From positions 44,946,309 to 45,010,308 of the forward strand of contig CP154957.1 in the NCBI GenBank assembly GCA_039621445.1: a DNA stretch of 64,000 nt, written 5' to 3'. The position numbers and the translations under genes were made by a program. The notes beneath the pieces are model-generated. The model was not told the DNA's origin and searched no databases. It saw only the letters and a program-made list of their open reading frames with translations. The stretch is from Euglena gracilis (taxonomy: Eukaryota > Euglenida > Euglenophyceae > Euglenales). Of the stretch, positions 47,539 to 64,000 are shown in pieces. How positions within the stretch are numbered: the stretch's first letter is position 1; every line of letters starts with the position of its first letter.

Positions 47539-49114
47539 GGGTGGCCGCGTAAGGTGGGGCACAACAGACTCGCACTGTGGGGGGGGGGGGGCCGTTGGCC
47601 ACCCGATGCTGCCACGCAGCCATGAAACCAGACCCCACACGCGCAGGCACAGCATGCCAAGCACTGAACACGTACGGCACTGGGAAACTCGACCTGTGAA
47701 TGCAGGCTGGATGTGGTCAAGAAGACTTGAGTTTTGCCGTGTTTGCATGGTGTTCCAAACACAAAAAAATATCGACCCGCTGGCTGACAGAAATACAGAA
47801 AATATAGCAGCAAAAATACCAGTGGTCGCATACTGCTCACCTGTTCACAAGAACACCTTCAAATACAGAAGTATCTGTCTCTTTTTTGTCAAGTTTCCTT
47901 CTTTGCCTGGGGGGGGGGGGTCCGGCATCCACCACCCACCAACCACCGCACATCTCGCACCTCAAACATCCCAGGGCACAAACTTCAGGAGGGGAAGTGA
48001 CGTGTGGACAAGGCAAAAAGCCTGGAAAATCCTGTGGCTAACTAACTCTTCTCGTCCTTCTTCCCCCGCAGTCATCAATGCAGCAATCAAAGATCTTTTG
48101 AAGGCTGGTGACCCAGGTCCCCCCAACCCCCCCCCCAGGGAGTGGTGGAGACGTAGTGAATTGAATGCCATACACCTGTTAACTGTGTGCAGGCATTGTA
48201 ACCCCCCCCCCCCCCGTATGGCCTTCACCAACAATCCTGTTTTGCCAACTGGACCTTAAAGAGAGGTGTACTTCCCCTCTGTGCCTGCCCACGTGGCTTT
48301 TTGCTGAAAAAGATGGGATTTTGCGTTTGTTAGAAACATCAGGACAATCCCCGTCTGACCCGGGAAGTCGGCCTCCAGGGCCCATGCCCACCATTACGAC
48401 CTTTTTGGGAGTTGGTGTTGGTATCCACCTCTGTACTCCAAATTGTGGGTGAAAGTGACAGTCATTGACAATCCTGGAGCGTCTCTTCTCATCTGAGAAT
48501 TTCCTCTTTGCAAGCACTTTCATGCAGGCGTGGTTGTTGGCACGAGGCAGAGGCATCCCTGATATCCAACATCCAAGCCCCTTTGACAGTCTGTTTGCCA
48601 GAGTGCACAGGCAACCAAACCAACCCTCCCACTCTCTAAAACCAACCCAGCCACCAGGGCCAATCACTCCAATTTGGGAACTGCACATGCTCCACAATTG
48701 CAATTCTATGATTCAAAGGGAGACAAATGGAAATGGAGTCGAGGCACAGAGGCACGGGACCTTGGAAGGTAACACACAGAAATGCACAACTGACATGTGA
48801 GTTACAGCAGGTCAGGGGTTTAGTGACTTTTTTTTACAGCGGGGGAGGCATATGAACAACCGTTGCAAGAGGGCTGCATCGGCGGCGCATAGGGCTTACC
48901 TCCAACCCTTGTCCAAAACAGAGCCATGTTTCAGAAATATGCTTGACGGGGGGGTCCAAGAGAAGGTCTTTTCAAAAGCAATGACTTTTCAACGAAAAAA
49001 GTCAGGCAGTGTTCTGGAAAAGTGCCATTTGCGTTTGATAGGGAGAGTAAACTGCATGGTGCGTCTTGAACGTAAAAATTTTTACCGACCCCCCCAGGGG
49101 GAGGGGGGGGTCAC

Positions 49115-49385
49115 TCCACTTTTCGAAAAACCAGTCAGTCACTTTTTCCACGAAACCAGTCAGTCACTACCCCCCCTGGGGGGGTCGGCCACTCTGGAAT
49201 CCAAAGAAAATTTGACCAAAAACATGAAAAAAAAGCCAAAAAAAAATCCAGCGCCTTTGGCGCCGGGTCACTAGTGGTTTTTTGCCGACCCCCCCCCCAC
49301 CCTGGGAGGGGGTCCGGGCCAAAAAACAGTCGGTCGCTCCGAAAAAACCAGTCACCCACCCCCTGGGGGGGAGGGGGTCGACCAG
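49115..49385. repeat. cluster of AAACCAGTCAGTCAC dispersed repeats
   Basis: aaaaccagtcagtcactttt, gaaaccagtcagtcactacc, aaaaaccagtcacccacc and aaacagtcggtcgctccg, separated by C/G-run blocks. The inverse form gtcactgactggtttttttc occurs at 1705-1740. Weaker relatives lie at 2335-2400 and 12660-12740. Confidence 0.65.
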
Positions 49386-49821
49386 TGCTTAAGCAATTGT
49401 CTGGTCTTGAACAAGGGGTGGGGGGAAGGTAGGAACTGAACCATCACATGGGCAAAACAGTTGCAGATATCGAAGGCAAGGGTTTCTGAAGAGGCCTGCA
49501 GGTCTGCAGGGCGGGCCTTGGGGGGGAGGGGGAATGCTGAATAAGGGACCCCACCTTCTCTCTGAAACCATTGGCAGTGGGAAGCCCTTCTTGGCACCTT
49601 TACGGTCATTCCGGCCGATGCAGGACATCCATCAAAAAGCGTTCGGGGATGGAAGAGATACAGATGGGCAGGGACTGCTGTGGCCGTGGCTGAGGGCACC
49701 CCACACGCAGTCTGGTCCCAGGCGTGCTGAGTGGGGCGATCGCCAGCTGGCTGGTTGGCTGAGGGTTGCTCAAAAAATGATGTTGGGGTCAAATTGGTAC
49801 AATTTGTATTTTTTCACGCAC

Positions 49822-49957
49822 ACAACACACACACACACACACATGTGCACCCACGCACGCACCGACCCACCCACCCGCACACACACACACACACACATGT
49901 GTGTGTGTGTGCATGCACACAAACACGCGCGCACACGCGCGCGCGCACACACACGCA
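49822..49957. repeat. (CA)n/(GT)n/(GC)n composite microsatellite
   Basis: Contains acacacatgtgtgtgtgtgt, a dinucleotide palindrome, then cgcgcgcaca units. Confidence 0.92.
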
Positions 49958-50407
49958 ACGAAATGCATTTAACGCAGCACCTCCAGCTGTCGTTTGTCTC
50001 AATTGTATTTTTGCCCGTTGCCTTTTTCACAGTATTAAAACCGTTCTTTGTGTGCAGGTCACCCATCCAACGCATTGGCTGCGTTGCTGACTTGCATGTG
50101 TCTGTGTATATTATATAGTATATTTATACGGTTTGTTTGTGTTTATAAGGGTTAATACCCCACATCAGGACATTTTTGGTTGGTTCCCAAAATCTTCAGG
50201 ACCTCCTTCCACCATAAGCTCAACAAATGTTGGCAGGTGTCTGGGTTCATATGACCAAAATGGGAGATTGGCCAGTCAGCGCCGATGAGCGAGTTTGTGT
50301 GGGCAGTGCGGCCGTGCCACTGAGGACGCGCACCACGGATCATGAGGGAGGGCATGACCGACCATTGGTGACGTCACCGGCGGCGGCAGGAAAGGGGGTT
50401 CAGGGGG

Positions 50408-52953
50408 TCACAGCATGGCCTTCAGGGCCGTGGGCAGGCGATCCGCGTTGTACTTTGCACCGGACTGGATCACAAGGTAGTGCTGGGAACAGGGCCGAAT
50501 GCCGCCCGACAACTCGGTGAGCATGATGCAGACCAAGATGGCATGGATTCTCTGGACCAGGACTTTTGAAGGGAAAAAAGCATAAGCATGATTTAAAAAA
50601 AAAAGTGGTTTCATTGAAATTTTGGACGTGGAGATGATGTGGCATGATTTCGGACATGTATTTTCTTCAAGGGTGGGTTCCTTCTGCTCATGGGGGGGGG
50701 ATGGCGCAACTCTGTCTCTGCAGTGTACTGCACAAATTCTCAATTGTGAAGGAAGAAAAATGCTGGACGATGTCACTTTTGGAACGTTTGAAAGGTGTGC
50801 ATGGTGGCTCAGCGCAATTGGCCAAAAATAAAAGCAATTTGGCCAACCTTTTGGAAAACATGGGAAACTTGCACCAGAGTGTTTTAAATTTTTATTCCAA
50901 CATCTACCCTCCACCAACCTTTCCAAGGAGCCCAAAATATCATACAGCATTGTTGCCACAATTAAGTGCATGAGTTGGTTCTTGCTGGGTGTTAGGTGGG
51001 GGGTCCCCACCCCATTGGGGGGGTCAGGGGACAGTTTTAAAACCAACTGGCCAGAACCAACCCAAACCCAAAACAAACCCAAAAGTCATTCCACCCTGGC
51101 CGGCTCTCCACGATGTCGTCCAGGCTCTTCACGGGCTTCCCCTGGGGCGTGTGCAGGAACGTTGGCTGCGGGCTTACGTGGCACGCTTGGGTGCACTTCG
51201 AAACGAGCTGGTCCATCGTGCGGACGTTGGTCATCAGGATCTTCTGGGCCGTGGCGTGCTTGTCCAGCCCGTTCCAACAGTAGAACTGCGTGGGCTTCTC
51301 CGTCTGCGGAGCGCAAAGGGCAAGCCACAACCGTGTCACGCGGATTCACAATGGCCGCGCGGTGTGGTGTGTCTTTGGGCGAGGAAAGTGGCGGAGTACC
51401 TGCAGCCCGAATTTCTGGACCGGCTGCGCATCGAAGTTCTTGGCGTGGCCGGTGCCTTTCTTCTCCACGGCAGGGTCGGCATGGATGATCTGAGGCAGAA
51501 TCCTTTTCTGCTGACAGAAGAGACTTGGGGGGGGGGGGGACTGATATCGGAGAACTTAAAAAAAAATCGAGGGAAAATTGCGAAAATTGCTGAAATTGCG
51601 GGAAAATTGCAGAAAAATTGCGAAAAAAAATTGTGGAAATTGTGGTTTTGCGGCATGGATGTGGGCTTTGGGCCATTATTCACATTTTTCCCCAACAAAA
51701 ACTTCCAAAAGCATGATTATTGTAATTTAAAGAACACACCCTTATTCCTTGGATAAAAAATCCAAAAAAGGCAAAAAATTAACGAAAACTTTAGTGTCAG
51801 GTAACATCTGGTCTAGGATGCAAATTTAGTCTTTTCCCAAATTATTTCCCAGCAGAAATTGGGGGGGGGGGGACCTAAAAAAAGCCAAGAAATTGCCAAA
51901 TGCAACAAAATGACAAAAAAGCACTTGGGTTTCTTTGTGAAACGTTCAAGGAATGGCCGGAACCCATTTCGCCTTCCATCTCAAATTCATTCGGAAAAAT
52001 TACAGAAATCGTTTAAAATTTTGGAAATCGTGCAAAAATTTCAGAAATTGAGCAAAATTGCGGGAAATGCGGAAAATTGTGGAATTTGCAGGACATTTGT
52101 GGACATCAATTTCCCCCCACCTATAGTCTTCGCATAAGCCATGCCACAATGTTGACAATTTTCACAGCGACACATTCCAACCGCACACTTGGATGCCAAG
52201 TGCATTTATGACATGGAAAGAGAGGAGGAAAGAATTACTGTGGAGAATGAAGAGGATGCTGGGTGGCTGCTCGAAGTGGTTTGCGTACATGCCGGTGTAG
52301 GTCTTGGTGTCCGTCAAGCGATCGAAGATCCTGCCGCCGCCCCCCTTGGAGCCCGGGATGTTGGCAAAGAGGTCCTCGTCCATGTTGTCCATTCGTTTGG
52401 AGGACACGCTGACCGGCCGCTGGACCTTCCCCGCCTGCACGCGACACGCAGATAAGACGGCCTCCCAGCGGCGCGTTCACACCTCGGCGTTTGGTGACCC
52501 AGCGACGCCTGACGGCCGGCGGGGCGCTGTGGTGGCCACCTGCGGATGGGTGGGCGGCCAGCAGGCGGGTGGTGGGGCCACCCCTCCCAAAGCAATGGTG
52601 AAAGGACATCAACCTCCACCAAAACGCTGGCATGGCCAGAATGACCAATTCGCCACCAAACCTGGCCTAATGTGCAATTTCCAACGCAATTGTGTCAAAT
52701 TTTGGAACAAAAAAAATGGACCAAGTCCTGTGGTCAAAGGAGGATTTCCTAATGTGTGTGTGTGTGTGTGTTTTTGTATGTTTATAAATCCACTCTCTGG
52801 GCACGCCTGGGCCCTGCCTCCCCCTGTTTGCGTTGACCAAGCACCGGGGGCCCACACCTCGGAGACCTGGGGACCAGAAAGGCGGCGGGGGGCGTCCGTG
52901 GACAGCCGGCGGGGGGCGTCGCCGGAGGAACGGCGGGGGGCGTTGGACAGCAT
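50408..52953 (-). CDS. apicortin module 2 (partial p25-alpha plus doublecortin domain)
   Basis: Apicortin binds and stabilises microtubules and in apicomplexans sits at the conoid/apical end. Exons in coding order: 52953-52867 (DAPRRLS repeats; acceptor ccgctgcag, donor gtctcc, phase 0 at both ends); 52434 to about 52243 (RIFDRLTDTKTYTGMYANHF, the p25-alpha signature); about 51485-51400 (GTGHAKNFDAQPVQKFGLQ, donor gtactcc); 51303 to about 51120 (QFYCWNGLDKHATAQ, then doublecortin start MTNVRTMDQLVSKCTQ and FLHTPQGKPVKSLDDI); and 50482-50408 (HYLVIQSGAKYNADRLP, stop TGA). The doublecortin fold pattern (N-x-RT-x-x-QLV, LHTPxGKPV, HYLxIQSGAxY) is clear. The third intron boundary inside the domain is unresolved. 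It follows module 1 in the same orientation; the two may be one gene. Confidence 0.85.
51530..52115 (-). mobile_element. ~600 bp non-autonomous element, inverted copy, inside an apicortin intron region
   Basis: Inverse of the 22226-22850 element: reading the minus strand gives aaattgatgtcc at one end, gagatggaaggcgaaatggg, tttctgctgggaaataattt, aatcatgcttttgg, and gatatcagtccccc at the other end. The block order is the same as in the other copy. It lies between two module 2 exons. Confidence 0.72.
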
Positions 52954-53459
52954 CTGCAGCGGGACAGGCACACACGGGCCGGACAGTCACAGTTTTGGGG
53001 CTGAGGTCAGCAGTACCACTCCGGGGGGGGGGGGGGTATGAGAGGGCTAAGTAAATTTTCCGAAAAAAAAATCACTTTTCCTGTCCTGCTGACTTTCAAG
53101 TCCATGCTGTGAGGTTGCAAAGTGGAGGTTGACAAATGGTTGGTTGTTTAGAGGAAAAATAGGACCGAGCTTGCCAACACTTTATCACAGTGAATTCTTT
53201 GTGTGTGACTTGCCAGATTTGGAGACACGACCGACGTAGTTCCCCGTGAGGGCACGGGGATGGGGAACGAGGGGTTCCCTCCCTGGAGACTGTTCCTCCC
53301 ACAACCCTTTGGACTCTGCTGCCAACTAAAACACCAACAATGTCAATGGCGACCCCCCCCCGAAGGTCTTTGCCACATGTATTGAACCTCCCAAACGAGT
53401 ACCCAGGAGGGAACGTGTTTGTATTGGGTCCAAACCAGCAAGGGGCAGGGGCCACACGT

Positions 53460-54439
53460 CGCGCAGGGCGAGGGGCACGCGGTCGCTCTTGTACGTCGCG
53501 CCGGACTGGATGATGAGGTAGTGCTGCCCGTCCTCGAGCTGGTCCAGCCGCTTCACGGGCTTCCCGTCTGGCGTGTGGAGGTACAGCGGCTGCGGGCTGA
53601 CGCTGCACATGCTGGTGCACTTCGTCACCAGCTGCTCGAACGTGCGGGCATTGGCCAGGGAGACTTTCTGAATGGGGAGGGGGAGGGGCCCGAAACACTT
53701 GACAAGGTTGTATTCCAATCCGTCGGTCCCATTCTCCCATTTATACTCGACATTGGAATTTATTAAGCACTTTGGGGGGAAATCGTTGATTTAGATTTGT
53801 GTATGTGTGTTGCATGTTTGTGCGAGATGTAAAGGTAAATGGTTAGATATCTATTGCATGGCGCTGAAAAAAATATATATCACATGTCAGAGGTATGGCA
53901 CTGAATGGAAATGAAAAAAAAAAACAGCAAAAGAAAACCGGTAATCATTCATTCATATGGCTCGTCTCAGAACAACAGACCTGTGGCCCCGCGTGTTTGT
54001 CCAAGCCGTTCCAGCAGTAGAACTGCACCGGCCGCTCCGCTTGAGTCCCGAACTTTTGCACTGGCGCCTCATTGAAGTTCTTGGCATGACCACTGGCGTG
54101 GACCTCCACCCGCTTGCCGGCAGCGCAGCGCGGCGGCCGGGGGAAAGGGGCACAAACAACGCACATACAGACAACAACGTCAATATGAAAAGGATGCAAA
54201 CCTCTGAAGAAGGCAAGGGATGGCGTGCCCTTCAGATGGAAATCATTCCGGTGACGGCTGCCCGGACCTGACCGTGACCTCTTGTGTGTCTCGAACCCCC
54301 CTCCTCTCTGACTCCGCGATGCACTGGGGGTCATTCAGGTCCAGGGCCTCCTCGTGGTGGTTGGCGTACATGCCGGTGTACAGCGACTCGTCCGTGAGGC
54401 GGTTGAAGATGGACGGCTGCCGCGGCTTGCTGGTCGACA
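53460..54439 (-). CDS. apicortin module 1 (partial p25-alpha plus doublecortin domain)
   Basis: Exons in coding order: 54439 to about 54316 (PSIFNRLTDESLYTGMYANH, the p25-alpha signature, acceptor cccgccgcag); about 54125-53981 (GHAKNFNEAPVQKFGTQ then QFYCWNGLDKHAGPQ, donor gtctgttg); and 53667 to about 53460 (KVSLANARTFEQLVTKCTSM, LYLHTPDGKPVKRLDQL, QHYLIIQSGATYKSDRV). The 53981/53667 junction is phase 0 on both sides and falls between the Trp-Asn-Gly-Leu linker and the doublecortin domain. Unlike module 2 there is no stop soon after the domain: a donor-like gac/gtgtgg sits after LALRD, phase 0, compatible with splicing to the 52953 exon of module 2. The N-terminal start was not found. Confidence 0.83.
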
Positions 54440-55155
54440 CTGCGGCGGGTGGGAGGGGGTTGGAGGGGCTGGGGAAGAAGCAGGAGTGTGGTTGGAGGGC
54501 GCTTTTCCTCCGCGACGTCCGCCTGTGGTCCGGCCTGCAACTGCAGAGTGCGGGGGGGGGGGGTCCCTTCTGCAGGAGAAGAGAGCCGGGTGGACTCCTC
54601 CCAGTTGGGATGCGCCGGGATTGGCTCGAAACCAGGTTAGGAATGCTTCGAACAAATGCAAATACGGAAAAATGGGCCAGCCAGCAGGCAGACAAACATG
54701 CTTCTGCCAAGCACGATGCCAGACCAACGGGGGGGGGGGATCATAACCAAACAGTTCTATTTTCCCCGCCCTGCAGGATTCCCCCCACCCCAGGTGGATT
54801 GGTGACATTGTTCGCAGGAGATTTCAAAAGCAGGGCTTGCAGGAGAGAAAGGGGAACTGGGAAGGGGAGAAGATTCGGCTGCCAGGCTGAAGTGGGCAGA
54901 ATCCAGAACCAGTAAAACATTTTGTGTTCTGCACCTGGAGCAGAATTCTTGAGAGGGATGATGCACCCAAAAAAAAATTCAAAAATCATTTCAACAACAA
55001 ATTATTTCTCTTGCATCAGATTCGGTGTAGGTTGGGGCGGGGAAAGCACCAACAAAAACTGTGTTGGACGTTTCCTTTGTTTGGGTAATATATTGCTCAC
55101 ATCGATTTGATGAGTTCAGGTGAATGAAATCATACACATCTGAAATGGTCACGCA
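54440..55155. other. between apicortin and EF-hand genes
   Basis: May hold N-terminal apicortin sequence or the promoter; a Pro-rich open frame precedes the 54439 acceptor. No exon could be fixed. Confidence 0.35.
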
Positions 55156-60240
<5,085 letters not shown>

Positions 60241-60728
60241 CAAGGCTTGGCGAGGCGTGGTGCGTTTTTTGTGTGTCAAGCGGTTATGAGGGTTCCCGTT
60301 ACACATAAAAGACTTCTGCCAATCCTTGCTTTGGCGTTTCGCTCTGGATGCGTTTCAGCATGCGCGTGGTGGTGTTGCCCATGGCGAGAAAGCGCCTGCA
60401 CCAGAGGAGCGGAACAGCCTGAGACATTACCCCTCCCTCCCCCAGCAGCTTTCTCCAGCACCCATCGAGCAACGCCGTGGTGGCTGATGCTGTTCAGCCG
60501 CCCAAGCAGCATCTTCGCGCCGATTTTCTTTGGTAAAACACATTCTATAGCTCTGCACTCCCCTAAATCGCATTCGTGATTTTTTTATGATTTCTTGCTG
60601 CAAAAAGTACAATGCGGACAAAAATTACAGGAAACAAAAATTACGGGGGGAAAAATTACGGGAAAAAAATTTTGGGAAATTTTTGATTTCGAAAAATCAA
60701 TTTGGGAAGATTTTTGTTTTATTCAGAA

Positions 60729-62318
60729 CAGGGGCAGGGAGATATTCCGGTCGGCCGAAAATTTTATTCCGGTGTTTTATTCCGGTTTATTCCGGGTTAT
60801 TCCGGTTTATTCCGGAATTTATTCCGGTTTATTCCGGTCAATTTCTGTCTAAATGGACTTAGGATTTTTCGAAGCACAATTGGGCGAGGCGCTCACCCGG
60901 TTTCAGGAATAGAGAAGCATTCCTTGTTTGCCCCACCCCACCAAGTGGTCACTTCGCACTTGGTGATGCAGGTCTGCACACCACAGCAGACCCCGGCCTT
61001 TCCAGGGACAAACAAGCTGATGAAAATTGGTGCTCGCGGTTTTCTCTTGAGGCGGGTCCCTGGCACCGCTGTCTGTTTTCTTCCCAAAAATTGTCCCGCT
61101 GGGTGCCTTAGGCCCAATTGTGTCTCCCTCATTTTTGAAGCCTTGAGTGTGTTCCCCAGATGGTGCTACACAGGCCAGGTGACTTTTGGGTTGCTTTTTT
61201 AGGCTCTGCAATCTGTTCGTGGAGGTTTGCCTGCTGCGGTGTCCGCTTCGACGCAACAGCCATGCTAATTCTGAATTTTGAAATTTGTATTTCTATTGCG
61301 CCATGTCACAATATAACTCATAAATTTTCATTCTACATGAGCGTGTTTTCTTTGCGGATGCGCAATGAAAACACACGCATATGCTGTTATTATTGCGCAA
61401 ATGCGTAATGATCCCCCATATTTAGAATTACAAAAAAAAATTAACATTGCGCATTAATATTTAGAATTACAATAAAAAAACATTGCGCCAAAGCGCAATA
61501 TTTTTTATTTTTGTAATGAAAAAAATTTTGCGCCAGTTCCCTCGTTTCGTTACCCAGTGCTTAAGGGTTATGCACACAGGGCCCGGGGAGCCCTGTGCCT
61601 GTACACTGTAGGTGTCCAAGTCGTTATGTTCGTCTCCAGGCCCTGGGGGTAGGGAGACACTAATTCGGACTGTCTCAGACCTCGGTGTTCGATAACATAA
61701 CTTTTTGCAAGATTGCGCATTGGCGCAATTTTACACTTTCAAAGCTAAGTGCGAGTTAGGCTGGTGTTGCTGTTCACGTGTCCCGGCATTCAAACCTGGG
61801 TTTTTGAACCCTTTTCAAAGCGCAATTTTTTTGCGCAATGCAAATGTCAAAACCTTAAGTGCGAGTTAGGCCGCCTAAGAGTGGTATTACCCCCTGATTG
61901 AAAGATGATTCACTTTGTTCAATGGGATCCCTGCCCCCAAAAATCGGCGTTGACATTGTCCTAGTTCATGTCCCTTTAAAAAGAACTCAGGGACAAACAT
62001 TCACTAATTGCAGCCCCACAAATGGGGATAAAATCCAAACAAAAAAAATGCACTCAATTAGGGGGGAAAGCTACCAAAGTTGAGGTGTGCTCCTGACATT
62101 AAGTGCCGACTGTGCTATGCTTCCGCTCTTTTGTTGCTCTTTTGATTTTGAAACCTGAAAATATATCAAACTTCACCTTCATTGCCTTTGTGCCTTGCAG
62201 AATTTTCAAGCCATTGGCACTTTTATTCCGGTTATTCCGGTTTATTCCGGTTTATTCCGGTTTTCGCTATTCCGGTTTATTCCGGTTTATTCCGGACCGG
62301 AATATCTCCCTGCCCCTG
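60729..62318. mobile_element. hAT-like non-autonomous DNA transposon
   Basis: Terminal inverted repeats caggggcagggagatattcc and ggaatatctccctgcccctg, with flanking ttcagaa(c) on both sides (60722-60729 and 62319-62326, 8 bp if the C is shared). The CAGGGG start and 8 bp duplication fit the hAT superfamily. Subterminal arrays of TTATTCCGG lie inside each end in opposite orientation (60766-60840 and 62222-62300). The 1.6 kb interior has GCGCAAT repeats and two AAGTGCGAGTTAGGC copies but no transposase. Confidence 0.8.
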
Positions 62319-62399
62319 TTCAGAACCAAAAAACAATGGTGGCCAGTTGTGTGAAGTGATCCGGGACAGAATAAACTGTTTCCTCCCAGATTTTTTCCA

Positions 62400-62792
62400 A
62401 TGGAATCTTTGGCACTGCCACGTGCAATCCTCGATGAAGTAGAAGCATCTCAAAGACATCCACAAACATGGGATGACAACTACACCAAGGTTGTTGCGGA
62501 TTGGGCCCGGCAGTTTGGCATCAAATGGGCCATTGATCGACACAAGAAAGGAGAGAATAAAGATAAGAATCTGCCCTGGCGCACTGTCGACAGGTGGTTC
62601 CTTTCTTGTCTTGCTTGGACCCAACCGGACATGGCATCCGATGAGGGAGCGTCGAACTGTTTCAATACGGCAAACGAAAGCAGCATTCACTTGCACTGTT
62701 CTCACCGGTGGGAGAAGAAATTTTTTGTCATTTCCCCTGATGATTTCTCCGTACACGATGCGGACAAGTTTGCGGACGGCAAACTTGATTAA
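62400..62792 (+). CDS. hypothetical protein, possible transposase remnant
   Basis: A 130-residue frame (MESLALPRAILDEVEASQRH ... WARQFGIKWAIDRHKKGE ... LPWRTVDRWFLSCLAW). The Trp-rich helical pattern and TVDRWF recall helix-turn-helix regions of DNA transposases or integrases, but no catalytic motif follows. A second frame (to 62998) continues downstream in another phase. It lies inside the older inverted-repeat element, which suggests a decayed transposon gene. It could also be a host exon. Confidence 0.35.
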   Translation: MESLALPRAILDEVEASQRHPQTWDDNYTKVVADWARQFGIKWAIDRHKKGENKDKNLPWRTVDRWFLSCLAWTQPDMASDEGASNCFNTANESSIHLHCSHRWEKKFFVISPDDFSVHDADKFADGKLD

Positions 62793-62999
62793 ACTGCAAA
62801 TGTTTTGGAAAGGATCCGCAGACGCAGTGCATGCAAAGTCAGGCACGCTACACCCAAAGAACTTCCAGGATCACCAGCCTGAATCACATTTCCAGGTGTA
62901 TGAATTGGAGCAAACGTGTTACAAACTTTTGTTCCTTTCTTTTCAAAACAAGGACACGGTTGCAAGATTGTGTGAAGAAATTGTTCTCCGTGTGATGTG

Positions 63000-64000
63000 A
63001 CAACCACAACTTGGTTCTCTGGTTTATTGGTTTGCCTTTTATCCCATTCATTAGTTCTTTTCTTCATCATCCGCAACCATTCCCGAAGACGTGCAACAAT
63101 GTGAGCATTTCTAGCCTGTGTTCAACATGCCAATAACCGCTCCATTGTCGGTAAGTTTGGAAAGTCTCACAAAAAAGCCTGACAGAAGTAATGCAGGCCA
63201 CATTGCAGCCGGAAACCCTCCATCCCTGTGAGTGTGGCGAGCACACCGCTCGAAAGTGTGATCTGCAACTGCCATGTGCGTGATGGCTGTTTCCCTGACC
63301 ATTCATCTGTAGTTTGCCCTTCGTAGACCATGGACAGTGTCCGTGTCCTTCGATGACGCTTCGCTTTGCCTTGGCTCAAAGGAGGCGTTGAAACAGTACG
63401 GCGGAAAAAAATTTTGGGGAAAAAATTTTGGGAAAATTTTGGTGCTTTCCCAAAATTTTTGTTTCCCGACATTTTTGTCTGGGCTGTAGTAACAGTGGTT
63501 TTGTTGTGCCACAAAAAAAAATACGAAAAATCTCGAATCATCATGAAAATGGAGCTTTGCCAAATCCGTGGGGAAAAAAACAACGAAAATCATGAGAAAT
63601 CACAAATGAGAGTTTTTTCCTTGGAAATTGAAAATTTTAATACTTCAAAGCAGATGTGGATGCAGATGCAGATGTATTTTACTTAATTATTTATTTATTC
63701 AAATCCCTTTTTGTGCTTTCAAGTGCCCCTTTTGTCCGTTGCTTGCACCAAAGAAGCTGAATGTGCACATTAGAAGCAAAAACCTCGAAGAAATAAGAAA
63801 TTACCCAAAATACACGAAAATCTTGGTCGTGTCCGCCGCTTTTCCTCGCAAATGCCAACACCGGGTGGAATATTCAGCCGGCGTCATTTTAAATGGGGTC
63901 TTTGCCAGAGGAGTCTTCACACCCTAAACCCACATTCAAAAGCCTACCAAACCCCCAAGGGGCATTCCATGGTCCCAACACAGAACATCGCTGCAAAAAA
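63000..64000. other. right edge of window, no gene seen
   Basis: AT-rich with A/T runs and the right end of the older inverted-repeat element. Short open frames on both strands are unrecognised. Confidence 0.45.

Larger units (their letters stand above)
47539..50407. other. intergenic, repeats and chance open frames
   Basis: Contains C/G runs, a cluster of AACCAGTCAGTCAC repeats (49115-49385) and a CA/GT array. The longest open frames (for example 48179-48703 minus) have no recognisable domain. Confidence 0.45.
60616..63485. mobile_element. older inverted-repeat element containing the hAT-like insertion
   Basis: Left end gacaaaaattacaggaaaca then aaaattacgggg; right end, read inverted, gacaaaaatgtcgggaaaca then aaaattttggg. 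Similar imperfect terminal repeats about 2.9 kb apart. It contains the 60729-62318 element and open frames at 62400-63000. No target duplication was verified. Confidence 0.5.

Noticed and set aside
61560-61690. tRNA or structured RNA (cagggcccggggagccctg hairpin)
   Set aside because: A hairpin is visible but no cloverleaf, anticodon arm or T-loop. It lies in the interior of the hAT-like element.

Overview
This is nuclear DNA of a eukaryote. Coding information sits in short GC-rich exons bounded by GT-AG junctions, and introns run to several kilobases packed with microsatellites, C/G homopolymers and transposable elements. The most diagnostic gene is apicortin (a partial p25-alpha motif plus a doublecortin domain), a combination known mainly from apicomplexans and chromerids, with a few outliers such as Trichoplax and some chytrids. 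A chromerid-type alveolate (for example a Chromera relative) is the best guess. It is an inference from gene content, not proven.

Layout. Plus strand, 0.15-7.55 kb: the 3' part of an ATG2-like autophagy lipid-transfer gene, reaching its stop codon. Plus strand, 10.4-15.4 kb: a gene encoding an acidic/basic low-complexity segment followed by an F5/8-type discoidin-like domain and a Pro/Ala-rich tail. Plus strand, 17.4-31.8 kb: a PUF (Pumilio-like) repeat protein; several exon junctions agree in phase, across introns of up to about 6.7 kb. 31.85-43.74 kb: a nest of four DIRS-type tyrosine-recombinase retrotransposon copies. Minus strand, 44.2-47.5 kb: an unrecognised multi-exon gene. Minus strand, 50.4-54.4 kb: two consecutive apicortin modules that may form one double-apicortin gene. 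Minus strand, 55.2-60.2 kb: an EF-hand gene whose two visible exons flank a 4.7 kb intron full of TA microsatellites and fold-back elements. 60.6-63.5 kb: a hAT-like non-autonomous element inserted inside an older inverted-repeat element.

The most striking structures are: (1) the DIRS nest, where copy A splits the tyrosine recombinase gene of copy C and copy B splits the gag/pol region of copy D, with no target duplication, while internal complementary regions preserve the circle junction; (2) the tandem apicortin modules with different intron positions; (3) three fold-back elements, each sitting in a TA microsatellite; (4) poly-G tracts whose length differences break the reverse transcriptase and recombinase frames. 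Several further short dispersed repeat families recur. Apicortin and EF-hand proteins both suit an apical-complex or cytoskeletal role, but no operon-like linkage is implied. No tRNA, rRNA or CRISPR array was recognised.
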